64,000 nucleotides of DNA from Cricetomys ansorgei (GCA_026225945.1 JAMJFZ010000107.1:44878501-44942500); one strand, 5' to 3'. Positions 13,441 to 25,162 are shown, numbered from the stretch's first letter. The notes: generated by a model from the sequence alone, not told the origin. Made by a program: numbers and translations.

Positions 13441-14294
13441 TGTGAGGATTAGTTGCAGAGGGAACTGCTGCTATTTGTTCTGTAGGGTGCTATTCATAAT
13501 TCTAGCTGAATCTTGTTAACACAGGATATCCTGAGCCATGACTTAATTTTACCTTGGTTAGTTGTGAGGTTTCAGGATTGTATCCACATCCTTCCTATTA
13601 ATAATCAAAGCCCTTGGCACCTTTGTCTTTTAATTTGGAATTTCTCAAATTCCACAGTGTCTCACAAAAATTGTTAGCATTCATCAATTTTATGAAGTAA
13701 AGACTTCTACTAATGCCTTTCACATAAATACTATTTCTGACATTTTTTACTACATTCCTTTCTCACTTTCCTGAATTAGAGGGAGGAATTCCCTATCAGA
13801 TATTACTACTAGATTGTGAAAGGCATAGTTTTCTCAACAATTTAGTATAAATCTGTGAAATATGCATTACTGAGGCACTCACTCATTTCCATAAAATTTT
13901 CTTTAATTTAAACATCCATGATAAATATTTGGAGTGATGTGAATTACACTTGTTAATATTCAAGAAAAACAAGTCTTTCCTAGACCATAACTCATTTTTA
14001 TGAGTAAATGGTCCAGTATTTAGTAATTTACTTTATATAAGCAGCAAGTAAAAATAAAATACTTAAGTATACAAAAAAAAACATTGTATATAGTCAAGGT
14101 TCATAGCACTATGGTTCAAAGTACATGTTTTCATTTGAATGTATATTATATATTTAACACACCCCTCCATCTTCCTTACTCTCCTGTTAGCCCTCTTCAT
14201 TCCTCTGGACAGTTGCTCTTCTAACTTTACCAATATATCAATTGTAAGGGACTAAACAATCTTGAAACATCATCAAGGAGAGAAAAGAACTACC
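13441..14294. other. Unique non-coding stretch
   Basis: No repeat, exon or RNA gene recognised; AT-rich throughout. Confidence 0.5.
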
Positions 14295-14798
14295 TGTGTT
14301 ATTTTTCTGTTGCTGTGATAAATATCATGACCAGGACATTTTATAGACATAAGGGACTACTTGGGCTCATCATTCCAGAAGACTAAGACTTCATCACTGC
14401 AGAAAGCAGTAGGCATGGCAGCTGGAGAAGCAAGCTGAGCACATCTTGAACAGCATGTAGGAAGCAGAGAGAGATAGTGAACTAGTAATGGTGTGTCTTA
14501 GTTGTTTCTTTTCTATTGCTGTTTCTACTGCTGTGATGGAACACCATGACCCAAGTAACTTGAGGAAGAAAGGGTTTATCTAGCTTATACTTCCACATCA
14601 TTGTCCATCACTGAAGTGAATCCGGACAGAAACTCAAGCAGGGCAGAAACCTGGAGTCAGGAACTGATTCAGATGCCAAGGAAGAGTGCTGCTTACTGGA
14701 TTGCTCCCCATGATTTGTTCAGTCTGCTTTTTTATAGAACCTAAGACCACCATCCTGCAATGGGCTGGGATATCCCCATCAATCACTAATTGCCTGCA

Positions 14799-14940
14799 AG
14801 GCAGTGATGGCGCACATCTTTAATCCCAGCACTCAGGAAGCAGAGGCAGGTGGATCTCTGAGTTTGAGGCCAGCCTGGTTTACAAAGTGAGTTCCAGGAT
14901 AGCCAGAGTTACAACAGAGAAACTGTGTCTTGGAAGACCA
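14799..14940 (+). mobile_element. B1 SINE
   Basis: A nearly complete B1: 'gtgatggcgcacatctttaa', then 'tcccagcactcaggaagcag', then the 'ggccagcctggtttacaaag' block and the 'gaaactgtgtct' end. It is the least diverged SINE in the window. Its A-rich tail has become a long purine tract (14941-15037). Confidence 0.95.
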
Positions 14941-14997
14941 ACAAAAAAGAAGAAGAGGAAGAAGAAGAAAGGGGGAAAGGAGGAGGAAGAAGAGGAG

Positions 14998-15033
<36 letters not shown>

Positions 15034-15037
15034 AAAC
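14941..15037. repeat. (GAA)n/(GGA)n purine-only tract at the B1 tail
   Basis: About 95 bases that are almost purely A and G on the plus strand. It gives low-complexity Arg/Lys, Ser and Leu reading frames that are not genes. It sits exactly where the B1 poly-A tail should be. Confidence 0.95.
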
Positions 15038-15298
15038 ACTCTATTTCTTTTTCTACATCCTGATCTAATGGTGACATTTTTTTTAATTGAAGTCCCGTCT
15101 TCTCAGATGATTTTAGCACTTGTCAAATTGACACACAACTATTCAGCACATAGCTTGATTCATTGAACTCCCAAAGCTGACCTCCAGTGATATATTTCTT
15201 CCAACAATGCCATACCTCCTAAGCTTCCAAAACAGCTCCATCAAATGAGAAAGTTCAAATGAATGAGACTGTGGGTGATATCTCTCTCAAACCACCAT

Positions 15299-16027
15299 GG
15301 TATCCATTCATTCATGTGTTATTTTAACATACATTAGTTCAATCTCTTTGAATCTTTGAAAACAAAAGCTAAGAAGAACAAAGGCACTTCCAGGCACTTT
15401 AAGTGATTTATGCTATTGTCTGACTACCTGAGCTCCATAACAGGTTGTCTATAATATTGTTGAGTCTGGATTATACCTTAGGAATAGGATTTTATAGATT
15501 TATATTTCCCAGAACAATTACTAGGACTATAAGATGATATACCCAGCCACACTATTTGTTATTTTGTCTATAAACATGTCTTTCATCTGTATGTATATAA
15601 AAGAACAGTTGTGATTTTCGACCCATCAGACCTTACAATCATAAAACATTGTGAACCTGTGACTAAGAGAGATGAATGGATCCACAGACCAATGAATCCA
15701 TCTACTCACTGTCATCCAACCATCTTTATATTGCTATGTGTTATAAAGAAAGAATCACCCTCTGTCAGCTCTTTTCTTCCTCTCCCTCCCTGCATAACAG
15801 GCTTGGAGTTTCTAGTTGTGTTCAAAGTTCTTCCATAACATTTGAGGCTTAAAAGTCCCCCAAATCCACATAATATTAACTCAAGTCCTTACTCCTAACA
15901 CTGAAGATGATAAAGAAGGAATGGGAAGAGAAATCTAGGCATGGAGTCCATGTTCATGTTCACTTGTGTCTTGGTATTTTGTTGCATCTATATTAGCTTG
16001 TTCTGCAAAGGGTTTCTGTCTCTTGTA
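15299..16027. other. Unique non-coding stretch
   Basis: No family recognised. The last bases (16022-16027, CTTGTA) form the left target-site copy of the ERVK-like element. Confidence 0.5.
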
Positions 16028-16357
16028 TGTTGCAGTTAGCTGCTGTGTAGCTCACAAGAATGACAAGGAGGCATATTCATAGATGCAAACCCTGCCAGAC
16101 CTCAGCAGAGGGAACCACTATCCTGGCCAACGCACACTGGACAATAGAACCAAGAGCATCTCATCTCAGGGGTTCTTAATGATACCTAAGCTCCTCAGAT
16201 CTTCTATTGATAGCACATGCAGATCATGAGCAATCAAACATCTTTTGCATAAAGCCAACACCTGTGACAATAGAAATGCCAAGGCCTAAGTAGCCCTTTT
16301 CCCAACAATGCACAAAACTACCATTTTAAACATAACTAAAAATAAACTTCTGCATCA
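16028..16357 (-). repeat. 3' LTR of ERVK-like copy 1
   Basis: Aligns over its full length with 17745-18064. Its inner edge on the minus strand is preceded by the polypurine tract. The polyadenylation signal preserved in the partner LTR is mutated here. Confidence 0.85.
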
Positions 16358-16371
16358 TTTCCCCTTTGCTC
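16358..16371 (-). other. Polypurine tract of ERVK-like copy 1
   Basis: Reads as pyrimidines on the plus strand. On the minus strand it is a G/A-rich run (GAGCAAAGGGGAAA) immediately before the 3' LTR. The same tract occurs at 54302-54315 in copy 2. Confidence 0.75.
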
Positions 16372-17248
16372 TATAAGATAACCCCTAAAAAGTTCTTTAC
16401 CTCTATGACACAATTTGACACTACATCAGCAAAACTATCTACAAGGGAACACAATCTTGTAGTTGAGACTTGCTAAGATGCACAGGACCAAATGAAACCA
16501 AGCATTTGTCAAGTTTTCACAGTGTCTTTGGACAGCAGAAAAATATTATCAATGTCCAATTATCTGGAATTCACTCACGATCTTCTGGACTTCTCCAAAG
16601 AGTTTGGGTTACTTCTGTGCTCTGACCTCTGCAGCACACACAGTATGTATTCCAGGCTCTGGCTAACTCCACTCCACTTTACTGCTGTTACTGTTCTTGG
16701 TGATCATCCTATGGTACTGACATCTTCAGAATGCTAGGGTCTCTTGCTGCAATTGGACTATACTTTCACCAATAACCTCTCCTGGGTTCTCTTCATGGTG
16801 CCAAGCCTCAACTTCTCCACATGACCCCTTCATTGTGGGCTTTCAACTACCACTGAGGGTACATCTCCACCAATGACCTCTCCTGGCCTCTCACAATGCC
16901 TCTCTAAAGACTCATTCATACCTTCAAACCCAATAGCACCTGGGTGACTACTAGCTACTAGCAGGAGATACAACTTCAGCCAGTTCTAGAAAACAGCTTT
17001 TCTGTGCTGACCCTGAAGAAACACTTTCCAGATTTTAAGATAGAATCTGGTTTGCAAGAAAAACCACAGATTAGTTTATATCAGTAGCTTCTTGGCTCCT
17101 AGCCCTGGCTTCCACAGCAGTGGATCCTGGGCTGGTGGGAAGAGACTCCATTTGAAACATTCTGGTGGTTTCGTGGCCCCCTCTGCCACTGCTACCTGGA
17201 AACATATAATCTTCTTCATAGATCTATAGTACAATACCCACTTGGGCC

Positions 17249-17274
17249 TCACACAGACACACAGACACACACAG

Positions 17275-17309
<35 letters not shown>
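17249..17309. repeat. (CA)n microsatellite inside ERVK-like copy 1
   Basis: An imperfect then perfect CA tract. Copy 2 has a CA/CG tract at the corresponding internal position (55138-55173), so the tract belonged to the parental element. Confidence 0.9.
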
Positions 17310-17313
<4 letters not shown>

Positions 17314-17727
17314 CAGTTTATAGAGCAGTATGCTCTGGCTTCCATTTCCCATTCCCTGGCTACTACCAGCAGCAGGAGGAAGTATATGTTCCATGATCAG
17401 AAAAAGCAGTTAGAACCTTGCTTTCTACATGCTCTCAGCTGAAGTTTTTGCTTTTACCATGAAAACTTCTTTCTCTAAAGGCCTCTATTCTGTGGATCTC
17501 ACATTTGAGCCCTCTTTCTCACTTAACTTTCATAGCTTTCTATCTTCATAGTGGCTTATTTCCTTCCTCACTCTTCTCTGCCTCCAGGAGACTTACTCAT
17601 TTTTTTGCATGTATAATCTCTGTCCTCTGGGAGCTGCTATGAGCCTACTTTATCAGACTCTGAGATCGGAAGCTTCTTTCTTGCTCTTCCTTGTCTCCAT
17701 GTTGGATTAGCTGGCATAATGTTGTAT

Positions 17728-17742
17728 CCCATGCTGGTGCCA
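17728..17742 (-). other. Primer-binding site of ERVK-like copy 1
   Basis: On the minus strand the bases just downstream of the 5' LTR read TGGCACCAGCATGGG, resembling the lysine-tRNA primer site typical of ERVK. Two bases separate it from the LTR end. It has mutated from the usual form. Confidence 0.65.
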
Positions 17743-17744
17743 GT

Positions 17745-18064
17745 TGTAGCAGTGTGCTGCTGTGGAGGCTCACAGTGAAGACATAGAGGCATATTCATAT
17801 GTGCAAACCCTGCCAGACCTCAGCAGAGGGAACCACTATCATGGCAAGTGCCATCCGTGACAGAGAAACTCTGAGCATCTCATCTCAGGGGTTTTATTGA
17901 TACCTAAGCTCCTCTGGTGCTATTTATAGCATGAACAATCAAACATCTTCTATATAAGGCCAACAACTGCAGACAATACAAAATGCCAAGACCTAGGCAG
18001 CCCTTTTCCCTACAGGACACAAAATCACCATTTTAAACATAACTAAAAATAAACTTCTGCAACA
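17745..18064 (-). repeat. 5' LTR of ERVK-like copy 1
   Basis: Minus-strand LTR beginning TGTTGCAG and ending in CA next to the primer-binding site. A minus-strand AATAAA lies at about 17893-17898. Confidence 0.85.
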
Positions 18065-18070
18065 CTTGTG

Positions 18071-20310
18071 TATGAGATAAGTGGGAAGGAAGCATCACTG
18101 GCCCATCAAGTTCACAGACTCATGAACTCACATTCTCAAATGATAGTTGGGCTGAGATTAAAGAAAAGAATCACTGAATTAAAAGCTTGTGTTTTGCAGT
18201 TTCCAGAGTGGCAGAAAAACTTTGAAGTACAGCATGACATACATTTGAAAATGCAAGAAAATTCAACTGGACTTGAAATTTTGCATCTGGTGGACAAAGA
18301 CAGGATACTTTCTATATATTGAGTACCCCAAACTGCTATACATCTGCTTCAATAAGATTAAAATGCAAATAATTGTTGGTTGTTATTCCTTTTAATATTA
18401 TTAATAAAAACAATACCTTAATTTTGCATAGTACATTAGACTTTGCAGAGATTTCTTTTCATGATCTCATTTGAAACTCAATGGTCCATTACTATAAAAA
18501 ATATCAGCTCTTTATCTTTTCACAGAAACATTTTTTGATACTCAACAACTAACAGGCCATTTTAATGACTAAAACATCAAAAAAATTAACAATTCTTTAA
18601 AATATCAGGAAATATTTTGTTTTAATCAAAAGTTAAAGAGGGCTTTTTGAGACTAGACCAACTTCACACAGCAAAGCCACTCCTTTACTGGGCTGGGTAT
18701 AAGACGTAATACTATTTTATAGTCAACAGCAGCAGAAGAAGCACTATTTTTGCATAATACTTTACATATTTCTAAAACTGTAAAGATAACTGACTTTAGG
18801 GCATGTTGGAAAAGAATCATCATCGCTATATTTTTATGAAATATAAAAGTAAATCTCACTTCCAACTATTCTATCATTTGCCTTGTTTTGATGATAGTGG
18901 AGGAAGCAGAGGCCTCATGATGACACTTGAATCAGTGAATCAGGTGGTTGATTCTGTTTTTGCCAGTGTCTTCCCAGGAAGCAGTAATTAGCTTGGCTGT
19001 ATCCACCTGAAGATACACAATTGTCCATAAAGCTTTATTGAGTTGCCTGTGAAGTATTTAGTTAGAGTTGGTCTATTTAAAGCAATTAGGAATGCATGGG
19101 TCAGTGGTTTTGGAAAAGAGAGCTTTTGTAAACTTCAGAAGGCCTTACAGGCAGTTTGTTTCCTTATCTGACCTACCTGATGATTCTGGGCAAATGCTTC
19201 TCTGAAAGCCTGGTTACTCTGGACACCCACTCTCTCGGTGTTTCTTCGCTACTAGATTCACTTACCTTGCAGTATCCTTAGAGTCCTTGGTCTCTCCCCC
19301 TCTGCTTTTATGTACAAAGCCATGCCTTCTCAGAAGTTTCTACATCTTAGGTATCACAAGACTAAACACATTTCCTGTTGAATGAAGCCAATTCAGTACA
19401 AATTAAAACAAAACAAAACAATAACAAAAAAAAAACAAAACCCAGAATTATTTTAGTATCATAATTTTCCATTGAAAGTCTGAAAAACATTCAGGGAGCA
19501 TAGTCATGCCACTTAGAAATATTATTTGGTCAAATCTATGAATATTGAATGTACATATTGACATTGTTACAGTGTATTTCATTTTCTCACAGTTTTGATA
19601 ATTGTACTTCACATTGCATTAAAATTATTATTTAACTGACTATTATTTCCCTCTTTCTCTCATGGACACTTGACCAAAGTTAGTGTACAATAGAAAGGCA
19701 ATCTCACCAGGGCGAAAAGAAGAGAAAAAATTCCACAGCTTTGCATGTTTGCCTGGGAAGTAAAGAGCTTTATGAGAGCTGGTAAAATTTATTTATTTCC
19801 CTCGTAAAGAGGATATGTTCGCAAAATGTTTGTATCCTGACATTAGGAGTTAAGCAGCATTGGAATCAATTCCTTTCTTACTAGAAAACTTAGTTTGGGC
19901 TAGCACCAAGTAATGTAACTTCCAAGCCCCATGCGGGGTAGACCTGTAAGCACAGCTCCAATTTTTTTTGTGAGACCACAGAGTACATTTTCATAGATTG
20001 CTTCGCCCTGTGCTTTTTTGGCTTGAAATTCTAAATAGTTCCACAGAATTGTAATTTCATTCTTTTTAACTAAGTAGGTTTTGTTCTCAATCTAAAATTA
20101 AAAGATTTTCGTATAGGTATATTTTTTGGGATGCATTTATATTTCTTCTTTTCTTACATAGATGTTTTGTTTGTTGCCTAAAGCAGATCTAGTGGTCATG
20201 ACTGTTAAGGAATATAACTTTTGAACTAATCCCTGCCCCAATTCAATCAGCCATTGTAACCATTAATGATGTTACAGGATTTTGCTGAGAATTTTGTACC
20301 TACTGCCGCC
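18071..20310. other. Unique non-coding stretch
   Basis: No repeat or exon recognised except an A/AAAAC-rich run at about 19407-19441. The 84-codon open frame at 18068 has no family resemblance and starts at the edge of the LTR element. Confidence 0.5.
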
Positions 20311-20687
20311 TGTTGCTGCACCCAGTCCCGGGACCCTGGGAGGCTGGCACAGAGTCAAAGACACAGACTCCAGGAGTAAGGTAAGAGGCAAAAAGCAGAC
20401 TTGTTTATTCCAGGAAGAGGGACCCCTTTCAAACCCTTGCCCAGTGTCCTATGTGTCCCGGGACGGCCCTAAGTGGGAGCCCAACCGAGCATGCATGCCG
20501 TGTGTATGCACTATCATGCACCATGTGTGCACTGTTGTGTACGCCGTGTGTGTGCACTGTCAAATCGCGTATGCGCACTGCTTGTCAGGGGGCCAAGCTG
20601 CATATGTATGCTGTTTGGCAGACTGTGTATACATGCCATTGGCGGCAGGCTTTGTTCCTGCCACAACAGGATAACTTCCGTGTAACA
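20311..20687 (-). mobile_element. Solo LTR, CpG-rich, ERVK/IAP-like
   Basis: On the minus strand the 377-bp segment begins TGTTACACGG and ends GCAGCAACA, so it has the TG...CA ends of an LTR. An AATAAA polyadenylation signal lies at 20404-20409 (minus strand), about 95 bases before the LTR end, as in R/U5 of ERVK LTRs. It holds many CpG dinucleotides in an otherwise CpG-poor window. No internal region, primer-binding site or polypurine tract flanks it, so it looks like a solo LTR. A 6-bp target duplication was not evident. Open frames of 70-130 codons crossing it are by-products of its higher GC content. Confidence 0.7.
20498..20592. repeat. Imperfect 22-24 bp tandem repeat inside the solo LTR
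   Basis: About four degenerate units, each built around a 'tgtgtgcact'/'tatgcgcact' core and separated by short CG-containing spacers. It lies in what would be U3 on the minus strand, a place where LTRs often carry repeated enhancer-like units. Function is not shown. Confidence 0.6.
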
Positions 20688-21034
20688 GCACAAGGACCAA
20701 GGAGTTGGAAAGAGTGCAGAACCCCCAAAATATGCAGTACCTTCAGATGACCTAACATGCTGAACAGAGCTTAACAAAATAGAATACCCAAGGTCAGTTT
20801 CTGCTTACAAAGAGTTTTCTATTTTAACATGAAAGAATAAAATTAATTCTAAATAAAGATTGAAAATAACCAAGAGTAATAGGTGGCTAAGATATATGCA
20901 GCTCTTAGCCAAGGAAATATGTTCACCTTTATGAGTAAGAACATCTTCTTTTCTGTTGCTTTTTATAAGGGACAAATTCTGTGAGGTTTCTTCTAAGGCC
21001 ATGTTATATATATTTATAACTAAATGTTATACCT

Positions 21035-21077
<43 letters not shown>
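21035..21077. repeat. (TG)n microsatellite
   Basis: A pure TG tract immediately before a minus-strand B4 SINE, in the position of its CA-rich 3' tail. Confidence 0.97.
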
Positions 21078-21081
<4 letters not shown>

Positions 21082-21084
21082 GCA

Positions 21085-21366
21085 CCCATGAGCCAGGACA
21101 CACATGTGGTTGTCAGAGGGCAACCTCAAATGTCCATCTTTGCTTCTAACTTATTTGATTCAGAATCTCTTGTTGCCACTGCCTAAGTGAAAGTTATCTG
21201 CCCTGTGAATTTCTTGGATTTCTCTTGTTTCTAGCTCCTGTATCACTGAAAATGCACTGAAACTAGAGACAGGTGCTTGTGTTTTGTGGATTCTGGGCAT
21301 CTAAACTTGGGTCTTCATATTTATGTGGCAAGTGCATTATCAAGTGAGCCGTCGTTCTCCTCAGCC
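21085..21366 (-). mobile_element. B4 SINE (degenerate)
   Basis: On the minus strand it begins with the tRNA/ID-like head (around 21340-21366) and ends with the CA-rich tail region adjoining the TG tract. The middle B1-like part is poorly preserved. Confidence 0.65.
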
Positions 21367-21473
21367 ATTTGACCATAACTTGAAATTGCACAATTTATCT
21401 TTTTAAAAGTAATGAGGTAATATTGAACAAATAATATGCAGGCAAGAGAACACTATTTTTTTTGGAATTCTAT

Positions 21474-21692
21474 TCATCTTATTTTTAAGCCAGGATCTCT
21501 AGTTGACCTGGAGCTTGCTCATTAGGCTAGCTAGACTGGTCAGCAGTTCAAAGATCTACCTGTGTCCAGCCCACCAGCATTGAATACAAAGCACTTGGCA
21601 CCATGTCTGGCTTGAGAGGGTTCCGGGGATTGAACTAAGGTCGCCTTGCTCACATGGCAGGTGCTTTGCAGACAGCTATTTTCCCAGACCTC
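21474..21692 (-). mobile_element. B4 SINE
   Basis: On the minus strand the head (about 21640-21692) is followed by the B1-like middle with the 'ggctagctagactggtcagc' block (plus-strand reading, near 21524). The CA tail is missing, so this copy is 3'-truncated. Confidence 0.75.
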
Positions 21693-24600
21693 TGATAATT
21701 TTTTTAACATCAAAATTACATTTAAAAGATTATAGATGCAACAGAATTAGAAAATGTTCATAGAAATTAGAGATAATTAGAGATATAAGACACTGGTACT
21801 TGCTTCTCTTGATCTTTTCCTGTACGTTGGTTTTACTAAAATTTTTGAAAATTAGAAAAAGGATATGATTCACCTTTAATAGTTTTATCAATCTTACATT
21901 TTAATGTCTACTCTTTGTTCAGAAACTGTTATTTGTATTTATATTCATGTTTCATAATTATACACTGATTAGCATTTTCATCTATCAGGTAAGTGTGACC
22001 TTCCTTCAACTTGCTGATCCTGCTTTTGCTTTTCCAGTGTTAACTTATGAATAATTTACATTCAGCCCATGGGTTAAAATGCACAATGACATGGATATCT
22101 TGATAAGCTGCTAATTAATGATTTTATCAGCAACCTTTCCCCAATGCAGAGCAGACACCATGCCTTATGAATTTTATGACTTAAACTTTGTCTATTATTT
22201 TATTGTACTATGAAAGGGGTAGCAAAGGAATTAAAAATTAAGGAAACAGGTATTTCCATAAACTGCATGATGAATGAGTTACAGGTCATTTCAAGTACTT
22301 TTCACAGAAAAGAGATGTTGATGGTGCCGTGCTCTCTTTTTCTTGAGAGCCTTTACTCATGTCGGTATTCGCTGCCTCTGGGCTCAGTAACTGGTGATAA
22401 TTTCAACTACAAAAATTTTCTTATAATAGCAACATAGTAAGAAACACACACATAAAGGTAAATGCAATCCAATCATAAAACAATATTAAAAATGCTTGTA
22501 ATGACACAAATAGAATTTACTTCCTTAAACTGAAACATGGTCTCTACTACATAACAAGAAAATATTTTTAAAATTTAGGAAATCCAGTCTTAAGAAGACC
22601 ACACAGTGATGGGCACCATCAGATTCCTTTAGAAAAGTGTTCAATAGTGTAAAGCTTGACTTAAAGACTTGATGTTATGTATAGTGAACTCCAAAATAGT
22701 ACACTTTGAACTGAAATATACACAACTAGGAAATAACAGCTGAGAACATTACATGAACGTTATTTATAAAGAAAAATGTCAAAACATAATTTTTATCAGA
22801 AAGAAAATTATTATGATATAACTGAAAGATAGATCATCCTAGATTATTATCGTGGACATAGTAGTATATGTATGATGACTTAGTTTACAATAAGTAAATA
22901 ATACTGAATTCTTTCTTTTAAGAGATTAATCTTTTTCCTATTTTCTACCTTATTTACTAATTGTTATCTTTAATCACTGCATATAAAGATAATTCAAGAA
23001 AATAAACTACTGAGATTACTATAATAATGTTCTGTAGGTTACAAACCTGGTCTACTTCATATCCCAGAAAACTGTATCAAAAAACCCAAGATAGCAGAGT
23101 CTGCAGAGCCATGGGAAAATTTCTTTCTCTAACCAGCCAAACATGGATGAGAAAATATTTGAGAACCTCTTATCCTGATCAGAAGTTGGTGTATCTGCAG
23201 AAGTACAAATAGACCATGTTTAAGAGCATGGCAGGGTGTCAGAGCATAAGATGAACACAGAAGAGGGCCAGGTCACACTCTCTCTCCCTTTTTTTTCCAG
23301 AAGACAAATAACAATATTTTGAAATTATTGGAAAGAATAGTGACAAAAACCAATTTACATTCTAAGGACATCCTTTTGGTTATTGACAAGGGAAAGAAGT
23401 TAATGCAGACAAGTCCTGAAAACATGTCTATGGTAGATAGAAGTGGCGATGGGGATTAGTAACAGTAGAAAGAGGCTGAGATGTTTGAAATGTATTGTGA
23501 AGATAAAATTGGCACATGATATAGTCTAAGGATGTCCACACAATCTAGGCATTGAAGCTTCGTACTCTCTACAATTCTTAAGAGATTGGTCTTTAGAAGA
23601 AGAAATCCTGAAAATTAATTTAATCGAAAATCTCTTAAAGGAAATTAAACTACAGGTAATATGCATCAATAATTATAGTTTTCTTAAGGGAATAAGTGGT
23701 CAGAATCTTGTCTTGTCTTCTATCATTTCTGGATACAATGTAGAGGATCCATTTTGAAAGTAGAGACTACACTACCAAGTCCTTGATCTTGGCCTTTCAA
23801 GTCCCCCAAACTATGGAAAATTGATTTGGCGTGTACAACTTCTCATTCTCAAGTATTTTGATTAGCATCACAAAAGGACTATGACTGGAAAATGGTGTGA
23901 TGAATTGACCGTGAGAATGTGAGAGAATGAGATATAAAGAAGTTCCCTTTGATTCATAACTGATTAAGAGTTTTATTGATTGTTAAACTAAATGAGTATT
24001 GAACTTGATTAAATCTGTTTCAACATTTATCACAAGATCATATGACCTTCTGAGTGTTTCTGTTAGGGTGGCATATCATATTTATGTAAATTTAACTGCT
24101 AATACACTATTGAAATTCTATGATAAGGTGATCTTACCTCAATGAGACTGACGAGAAATTAAAACGGGCACACAAATGTTCGATGGATGAATTTTCGTAA
24201 TATTTTCCAAAACTGCATGACATGGAATCTGTACAAACATCTATTAACTAATACATTAACTAATACAGTAAACAAGATATGGCATATCCATAGACTGGAT
24301 TATCACTTGACAGATGAAAGGAGGAAGTACGGTTACATGAGGTGATGTGAATGGACTTTGAAATCATTATCTTAAAGAAGTCAGTCTACAAATGTCTGCA
24401 GATTGCACAGCTCCATTTATATAAAAGAGATTTAAGATAGACAAACTTATCAGGACAGAAAATATGTTAGCATAGAGAACAAGACTGTGAGTGATAGGAA
24501 GTTGTGGGGTGAATACTTGGATTAGGGGGGTTATTTTAAATTAAAGTTTACCTAAACTTTGATAATACTTGTATAAATCAGTGAAGTTACCAAAATTATA

Positions 24601-25011
24601 TTTTAAACTTAATGTTCTTAATTTTATGGCATGTCAATTATAAAATAATGATGATGTTAAAATGTTGCACAAAAATACAGAAATTGTCACATTAGAATTT
24701 AAAAACATGACAGATTTGAAATACATCAGACTGGATTAATTACATGTAGTAATTAGTATGTCTATTTGAATCCTCCTTATCTGCAATTTCAGTCTTAAGG
24801 TTTCAGTTACTCATGGTTCATTTGATTCTGAAATATGAAATGGAAATTCCAGAAATAAACACTTAATAAAGTTTTAAAATAAGCTCTATTATGAGATATT
24901 TTTATAGTTTTTATAACTATATTTATATATATATATTTATAACTATATAAATATATATTTCATTTTTATAGTTCTTAATATTTTACTGTGATGAGCTGAT
25001 AATGCCAATTT

Positions 25012-25014
<3 letters not shown>
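21693..25014. other. Long unique non-coding stretch
   Basis: No repeat, exon or RNA gene recognised over about 3.3 kb. It is strongly AT-rich, with a local A/T-only patch at about 24900-24960. An 'actaatac' doublet occurs at 24247-24267. Confidence 0.5.

Positions 25015-25060
<46 letters not shown>
25015..25060. repeat. (TA)n microsatellite
   Basis: A pure alternating TA tract of about 46 bases, fully self-complementary. Confidence 0.97.
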
Positions 25061-25066
<6 letters not shown>

Positions 25067-25162
25067 TAACATATATATGCATGCACTCTCTCTAGATTCA
25101 GTCATCCATTCATTGGGATCTTTGAAAATGTTCTCTATGAATATAGACAATGGATTGTATTA

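Larger units (their letters stand above)
14494..15150 (-). mobile_element. Second rodent MaLR-like LTR inserted in the first
   Basis: Begins with 'tgtcttag' at 14494 and carries the recognisable block of a common rodent LTR, including 'gctgtgatggaacaccatga' near 14530. It ends with 'ttgtcaaattgacacacaac' near 15120-15139. It lies inside the outer LTR in the same (minus) orientation and is itself interrupted by a B1 with its purine tail. The exact family name was not recalled with certainty. Confidence 0.7.
14295..15298 (-). mobile_element. Rodent MaLR-type LTR, split by later insertions (outer layer)
   Basis: The parts at 14295-14493 and 15151-15298 together read as one minus-strand rodent LTR. 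The left part starts with the 'ttgctgtgataaatatcatg' end. The right part has the block around 15200-15225 (ccaacaatgccatacctcct) and ends near 'caaaccacca'. A related plus-strand copy lies at 61615-61980. The class (MaLR, MT/ORR1-like) is inferred from the LTR layout and its ending. The split is seen directly, because the two halves join across 14494-15150. Confidence 0.7.
16028..18064 (-). mobile_element. ERVK-like non-autonomous LTR retrotransposon, copy 1
   Basis: Two similar ~320-330 bp direct repeats (16028-16357 and 17745-18064) flank a 1387-bp internal region. On the minus strand the order is 5' LTR, a lysine-tRNA-type primer-binding site just inside it (about 17728-17742), a non-coding body, a polypurine tract (16358-16371) and the 3' LTR. 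Six-base flanks are CTTGTA (16022-16027) and CTTGTG (18065-18070), a 6-bp target duplication with one difference, as expected for ERVK. No gag, pol or env reading frame is visible, so movement would have needed helper proteins. The two LTRs differ by roughly one base in ten over the first aligned ~100 bases, so the copy is old. Family name not assigned. Confidence 0.85.

Noticed and set aside
16358..17744. Hidden gag/pol remnant inside the ERVK-like element
   Set aside because: I looked in all frames on both strands and saw only short, unrelated frames and no recognisable protease, polymerase or capsid motif. The corresponding region of copy 2 is equally non-coding.
20282..20674. 130-codon plus-strand open frame, the densest cluster of overlapping frames in the window
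   Set aside because: It crosses the CpG-rich solo LTR on the opposite strand. Higher GC reduces stop codons in all frames, overlapping frames occur in three phases, and the peptide is low-complexity Cys/His/Val from the tandem repeat.
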